Positions 60,701 through 64,000 of a stretch of 64,000 nucleotides of DNA are shown here, piece after piece. Within the stretch, counting starts at the first letter, position 1. Each line of letters opens with the position of its first letter. The stretch comes from Patiria miniata (taxonomy: Eukaryota; Echinodermata; Asteroidea; Valvatida; Asterinidae). The notes under the pieces are model-generated. The model was given only the letters and a program-made list of their open reading frames with translations, did no database searches and was not told the origin of the DNA. A program made the position numbers and the translations under genes. The DNA is taken from positions 2,113,001-2,177,000 of the forward strand of contig NW_024037072.1 of assembly GCF_015706575.1 (NCBI RefSeq), given 5' to 3'.

Positions 60701-62883
60701 TGTCAACGACTGTCTACAACGCAAAGTAAAAATAATTCAAACATAACTTTTGTAACTGATTGGAAATAGCCTGGCTTTCAGCAGATATATCATATATGCG
60801 CACATGTACAATGTGACCAGAGGAACTCATTCCGATTCCAAATTTTCCGAATACTTCAGAAACCTTTATAACTAGCAAACTTGTGTTCTTACAGATTGAT
60901 CACTGGCCTCATTTGCATCATAAATTGCATCATTAACACAGCAATTGTTGCTTCTTAATTCCGTTTTGATTATTTTTCCATGAATGTTTCTGCACTGCTA
61001 GGTGTAGCATTTTACGCATACAGAACATGCAGTGTGGCATTAGACAGGCACACATGTTGACACCCACGTGCGTCTACAATGTATTACACATGCTGAACCT
61101 ACCTTGTCTATGTCGGGATGTGTGACCAGTAGCTGTACAACTGCTGCATGGCCGCGGAAAGATGCAAAATGGAGAGGAGTTGATCCGTTCTCATTCCTGA
61201 AAACAAGACAATCAGAAGTGCAACTACAGTGGAACACCGCTATACCGAACACCGCTATACCGAACATTCGGCTACACCGAACATCAGCCTTGGCTCCTGG
61301 TTTTAATGTAAAAAACGTACCGAACATCGTTGTTAAAAAATTTCCGGCATAGCGCCGGAAAATTTTTCGTTGCGCAGCAACCCGTGGTCCGATTTTTATG
61401 TTTTTGATATTAAAAGATGTGCTAGGCTCGAGGCTAAAACGTCATAACAGCTCGGGTCACGAGAAAAAAAAAATTCAAGGCTATCACAGAAAAAGTTGAG
61501 GGGGGGATTCCGCCTCCCCCTCCCACGGCCCTTTTAGGGTTAAGGGAACAATGCAAATTTTAACCAGCGGTAAGTCGAGGTTGAATCTGGAGGTACCTGG
61601 TAAAACCTTGAGGAAAACCTCCAGTAACTTTCCACCTTTTAACTTTGCATTTTCCTAAGCTAAGCCTACATTTATAATGACAATAACTTACTCTGCGTTA
61701 GGTGAACAGCGTCCATTCTGTAATAGCGCCCTCACAGCATCCGCATGACCATTCCTGTATACAAATATTCATTTAAGTTTAGAGCTACATGCGTATATAA
61801 TAATGTTGATAAAACTGTAAGAAAAATCATTGGAAACCTCAAAAATGCACTAGCTCTTTACACACACAAAAAACCTTATAGCACACATACATGAAAGACA
61901 TTGCTTTTATGAGAAGCCGCATGTGAAAAGAAATATGTCCAACATTTCTTTATTTCATTTTTGCCAAATTTTGTTTACTTACCAACATGCATAATGAAGT
62001 GGTACCCATGAGTGCATGTCCGGCTGGTCGGCATGGTAACCCACAGTGACGAGTTGTTTGATTGTTTCGGCATCACCTTCGTATGCTGCGCTGTGCAGTG
62101 GAAACTGATCTACCCAACTATATCAACGAAATCAGAAGAATTTTCTTGTTAGTGCTGAATGAAAGTAGGTCTTTTCAGAGATGGCTTTTGGGGGGAAAAA
62201 AATTGAAAGTAGGCATGAAGGTCTGGAGTGTTGCATTTTCTACAACTAAATCTGAAACCTCTGAAAACAACGTGGAGTTTACTGCAAATAATCACCACAT
62301 GCAACAACCTGGTAGCTTTGCAACATAGTTTCACATTATAGCACGTGTCATACATTTGTAGGTTAAGGCTTTGACATTCCAGTCATAAAATACTTAGATG
62401 TTTCTACCATAGAAACTGTTTTTATACTGACGATTGGTAGAGGAGTTCAAAATTGCGCTTGCAATACAGATGTGCCATTTCATCAAATTCATTGATACTT
62501 AATAAAAAAATCAGATTTTGAGAAAAAAGACAAATGTTGCTTTAGGCAGGAAAGTTGAAAAAGTCTGAATTATACATCATCTATGTCTTTTAGTCTAAAA
62601 TTTGTTGATAAAACACCTATCAACTGCTGTCCCAGCCACACACAACAACAAACATTTAGACCTTGGGATTTCATTTCACCAATTCCCTACGCCAACAAAT
62701 TAAGAGACAATCATCACAGCTTTTTTTACGAAGAATATTGCCGACGTACTTCTCTGGAGGGGCATGAATTGTAGTTCGCTGGGCCTCACTGTACGTCGCT
62801 CTCAACTTGCTGTAGTCGGGCACTCCCATTCCAAAGAACGGATTGATCACAACTTTGTCAGCACTTATAAAGTCATTGAGTTT
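54609..62883 (-). CDS. KRIT1: KRIT1 (CCM1) orthologue, C-terminal two thirds, 14 exons
   Basis: Seen: 14 minus-strand exons join in phase into 519 residues and a TAA stop. The order is a short stretch with NPFFGMGVPDYSKL, ankyrin repeats (about residues 47-170), then a FERM module (about 179-505) with F1 ubiquitin-like, F2 helical and F3 PTB-like lobes. This order and the motifs match KRIT1 (human 736 residues), so the N-terminal third (Nudix-like part and NPxY/F motifs) lies beyond the right edge. Known of the family: the FERM module binds Rap1 and the tail of HEG1, and KRIT1 joins CCM2 and PDCD10 in a complex that stabilises cell junctions and restrains MEKK3 and RhoA signalling. It is convergent with ALS2, about 8.6 kb stop to stop. 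Ankyrin-only proteins are excluded by the FERM half. Confidence 0.94.
55200..55328 (-). CDS. KRIT1: KRIT1 exon: FERM F3
   Basis: Encodes RPGLTWQCSADMQTLKLHMQ then TIRTVPIRSKQ, the F3 beta strands, more diverged from vertebrate KRIT1 than the exons around it. Acceptor CTTTACAG, donor CAA/GTACGT. 43 codons, phase 0. Confidence 0.88.
56583..56762 (-). CDS. KRIT1: KRIT1 exon: FERM F3 first half
   Basis: Encodes LQLLYLEHCRGFSVYGSAYF, then PPVFVGVNCRGIHLIH, the first strands of the PTB-like F3 lobe (VGVN-x-xGIHL). Acceptor ATTGCAG, donor AAG/GTACGT. 60 codons, phase 0. Confidence 0.94.
56876..57011 (-). CDS. KRIT1: KRIT1 exon: FERM F2
   Basis: Encodes LRHFIPAIKLDTKSQGG then NWAQKIITEHRNVTQKGVKD, the F2 helices leading into F3. 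Acceptor TTGAAACAG, donor ACG/GTAAGT. Ends in phase 0. Confidence 0.92.
57296..57345 (-). CDS. KRIT1: KRIT1 exon: FERM F2 short exon
   Basis: 50 bases encoding IVYGDHDPRKHKPSFL; the IVYG-xx-xx-KHK string is a KRIT1 mark. Acceptor GTTTTTAG, donor AC/GTAAGT. Confidence 0.91.
57745..57861 (-). CDS. KRIT1: KRIT1 exon: FERM F2
   Basis: Encodes VKTLFDECLVNVLKGMYPCS then DAVTLAGLYMQ, the F2 helices. Acceptor CTCACCAG, donor CAG/GTAAGC. 39 codons in phase 0. Confidence 0.92.
58092..58597. mobile_element. TTAA-flanked element, family A copy 2
   Basis: Starts TTAA-AGGGAATATACAACATTTGC and ends CAATGATGTATATTCCCT-TTAA, with the central palindrome GGTGGTCGGCCGACCACC. It lies in a KRIT1 intron. A related unoccupied sequence occurs at 53.39 kb, which supports these borders. 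Confidence 0.85.
58880..59031 (-). CDS. KRIT1: KRIT1 exon: FERM F1-F2
   Basis: Encodes LQMRPEHKPVLHVKQW, PLLYLRRDALLTVDDERT and the stretch between, covering the Rap1-contact area and the end of F1. Two AG acceptors lie eight bases apart; only the upstream one (GCATAG) keeps the frame, adding HLQ before MRPEHKP. Donor ACG/GTAAGA. Confidence 0.91.
59200..59437. mobile_element. MITE-1, copy 2
   Basis: Inverted relative to the 9.9 kb copy, with the same GGGCAATTCCACGGTTACTC ends and matching interior (TGTTATCCCCATGGTAGATA). Lies in a KRIT1 intron between the F1 exons. Confidence 0.85.
59635..59698 (-). CDS. KRIT1: KRIT1 exon: FERM F1
   Basis: Encodes LPRGCQHAFAIWIASQSL; the F-xIWI-x-S string is typical of KRIT1 F1. 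Acceptor TTTGCAG, donor C/GTAAGT. Ends after one base of a His codon. Confidence 0.9.
59974..60072 (-). CDS. KRIT1: KRIT1 exon: FERM F1 lobe start
   Basis: Encodes VRIDVHLMDLDGSHVMLELP then GSNTTVSQLLK, the first strands and helix of the F1 lobe. Acceptor GATTGACAG, donor AAG/GTATTT. 33 codons in phase 0. Confidence 0.91.
60417..60540. mobile_element. Small fold-back MITE
   Basis: About 124 bases that are almost entirely stem: AGCCGCGTCCAAATTATTTG with TAATTAAGACACGGCCT, and ACACATGGGCCTATGGG with TATAGGCCCGTGTGT. Lies in a KRIT1 intron. Confidence 0.75.
60606..60713 (-). CDS. KRIT1: KRIT1 exon: ankyrin repeat 4
   Basis: Encodes DKEDRTPLNLCEESRQNEWE then VAALLKEATQKP, the last, degenerate ankyrin repeat. 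Acceptor GTTGTAG with a weak pyrimidine tract; donor CCT/GTAAGA. 36 codons, phase 0 at both ends. Confidence 0.92.
61103..61196 (-). CDS. KRIT1: KRIT1 exon: ankyrin repeat 3
   Basis: Encodes NGSTPLHFASFRGHAAVVQL then LVTHPDIDK, a canonical ankyrin repeat (TPLHFA-xx-GH-xx-VV-xLL). Acceptor TTTTCAG, donor AAG/GTAGGT. Phase 0 at its 3' end. Confidence 0.95.
61225..61320. mobile_element. Remnant with pogo/Tigger-like end
   Basis: Begins TACAGTGGAACACCGCTATA; the CAGTGGAAC-xCCGCTATA end resembles pogo/Tigger inverted repeats. ACCGCTATACCGAACA is doubled. No second end or transposase is seen. Confidence 0.4.
61692..61754 (-). CDS. KRIT1: KRIT1 exon: ankyrin repeat 2
   Basis: 63-base exon encoding NGHADAVRALLQNGRCSPNA, the second half of an ankyrin repeat. 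Acceptor TATACAG, donor GA/GTAAGT. Confidence 0.92.
61983..62117 (-). CDS. KRIT1: KRIT1 exon: ankyrin repeats 1-2
   Basis: Encodes WVDQFPLHSAAYEGDAETIK and SWVPLHYAC, the KRIT1-typical entry to the ankyrin stack. Minus-strand acceptor TGATATAG, donor TG/GTAAGT. The last codon (Trp) is completed in the next exon. Confidence 0.93.
62750..62883 (-). CDS. KRIT1: KRIT1, first exon seen
   Basis: Encodes KLNDFISADKVVINPFFGMG then VPDYSKLRATYSEAQ, the strongly conserved segment before the ankyrin repeats. Minus-strand acceptor ATTTGCAG; donor AA/GTACGT, chosen because it alone joins in frame to the next exon (Asn codon). Confidence 0.91.
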
Positions 62884-63229
62884 CTGCAAATTACAAAAAA
62901 AATTGACAAAATGGCAGGAATGCATAAAACTGGAAATTTGCTCGTATTTTATCCTCATTGGTTGAAAATTTGTGTTACTCCCACTATTTCTAATTCCTTG
63001 AGTTTTCTTTTGATGAATCAAGTGGTCCTAAAACATGTGGAAAGATACAATTTAAATTACAGAAGAGTTTTTACTTCAAAACCTCAATGCACAAATTCTT
63101 TATTATCTATACCAATGTTGCATTTGTGGGCAGTGCTATCATATAGGATTACCCTGTTACGCTAATGAATGGGCTAATTCCGGTCCATTGCATGAAAAGA
63201 CTTTAAAGGAATAGCTTTAGACTTGCACA

Positions 63230-64000
63230 GTCTTGTTTTTCAGATGGGCCCAGGAAGGGGCAGTCAATAATCTGGGATTCGTCAACCCTGAACTTCCCAA
63301 ATCCTCCAAAATACTCTTTGCAAAATGGAGGATTTTGCAGGATTGAGGCTACAAATATGTATAATGCAAAAATGTGTGGCTGATTTCGGAGGATGCCATG
63401 TGTCAAGGTCTTGAGCCGGACCTTGTGTTGTTTATGCTCAGCCGTGCATAAAGTTAGGCCTACATTAGCCCTAACCCACCTCACTCCTCCAAAATCCTCC
63501 TGGCGGTTTTGGAGGATTCTAGAGGATTGAGGATGAATGGTGATTGAATCAAATGAGGATTCTGGAGGATTGAGGATGAATGGTGATTGAAGCACATGAG
63601 GATTTTGGAGGATTGAGGATGAATGGTGAATGAAGCACAAGAGGATTTTGGAGGATTGAGGATGAATGCATTTTGAGGCAGGACTGTCTGATGATTTTGA
63701 AGGATTTGGCGTTGGTTATCCTTCATTTAAACACGAGTGCAAAGTTTTGGGATGAGGAGGATTTTGGAGGATTGAGGATGAATGCATTTTGAGGCAGGAC
63801 TGTCTGACAATTTTGAAAAATTTAGGCGGAGTTGAAAAATTTTGGAGGATTTTGGAGGATTGAGGATGGTTGTAAGCAACAAGGGCCTAGGGGGTTAGGG
63901 TTAAATTATACTTTAAATCCTCCGCACTGCTCCAAGCTGTCACTGTCTCTGCCTCAACATATTGACAGTGATTGCTGGAGGATTTTGCAGGATTGAGGCA
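63230..64000. repeat. Repeat D copy 2 with an internal minisatellite
   Basis: Reverse copy of the 18.2 kb repeat (AAATGGAGGATTTTGCAGGA, TATGCTCAGCCGTGCATAAA, GCCTCAACATATTGACAGTG). A minisatellite of GGAGGATTTTGGAGGATTGA-GGATGAATG-type units fills about 63485-63890. It runs to the right edge. Antisense open frames rich in NPPESS are by-products. No KRIT1 exon was found between 62884 and 64000. Confidence 0.8.

Noticed and set aside
63203..63726. Minus-strand frames with repeated NPPESS/LQNP strings
   Set aside because: Read through the GGAGGATT minisatellite; low complexity and no start context.

Overview
The window is eukaryotic genomic DNA. Genes are split by long introns with GT-AG borders, and introns and spacers are packed with tRNA-derived SINEs, small inverted-repeat (MITE-like) elements and fold-back repeats. 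The gene families point to an animal. The two main proteins resemble their vertebrate counterparts over full domains, while the intronless orphan receptor, the lectin-PAN gene, the SINE types and the many ACATGT runs are most compatible with a marine invertebrate deuterostome (echinoderm, cephalochordate or hemichordate). That placement is an inference and cannot be settled from this window.

Region 1 (about 4.7-46.0 kb, + strand) is an ALS2 (alsin) orthologue. I resolved 24 coding exons whose splice phases all join into one reading frame of 1,646 residues ending in a stop: RCC1-type repeats, acidic linker, further RCC1 repeats, DH, PH, MORN repeats, VPS9. Only a short N-terminal exon is missing; it lies upstream and was not identified. 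The gene is expected to encode a Rab5/Rac-linked endosomal guanine-nucleotide exchange factor. Two single-exon genes sit in its introns: a rhodopsin-type GPCR on the same strand (22.2-23.6 kb) and a secreted C-type lectin/PAN protein on the opposite strand (33.96-34.73 kb).

Region 2 (46.0-54.6 kb) is the spacer between two convergent genes. It holds no gene that I can support, only SINEs, MITEs and hairpins.

Region 3 (54.6-62.9 kb, - strand) is the 3' part of a KRIT1 (CCM1) orthologue: 14 exons, 519 residues, covering the ankyrin repeats and the complete C-terminal FERM module. Its N-terminal third lies beyond the right edge. The last kilobase (63.2-64.0 kb) is a repeat that carries a GGAGGATT-type minisatellite.

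The genes do not form an operon. ALS2 (endosomal Rab5/Rac signalling) and KRIT1 (Rap1-linked junction signalling) appear to be neighbours only. The most unusual structures are: a tandem array built from an ALS2 exon/intron junction (42.3-43.9 kb); a fold-back repeat of about 1.1 kb (20.2-21.3 kb); two element families flanked by TTAA, one with a related unoccupied site elsewhere in the window; and a GPCR that lacks several hallmark residues and has an out-of-frame copy of its tail repeat just after the stop codon.
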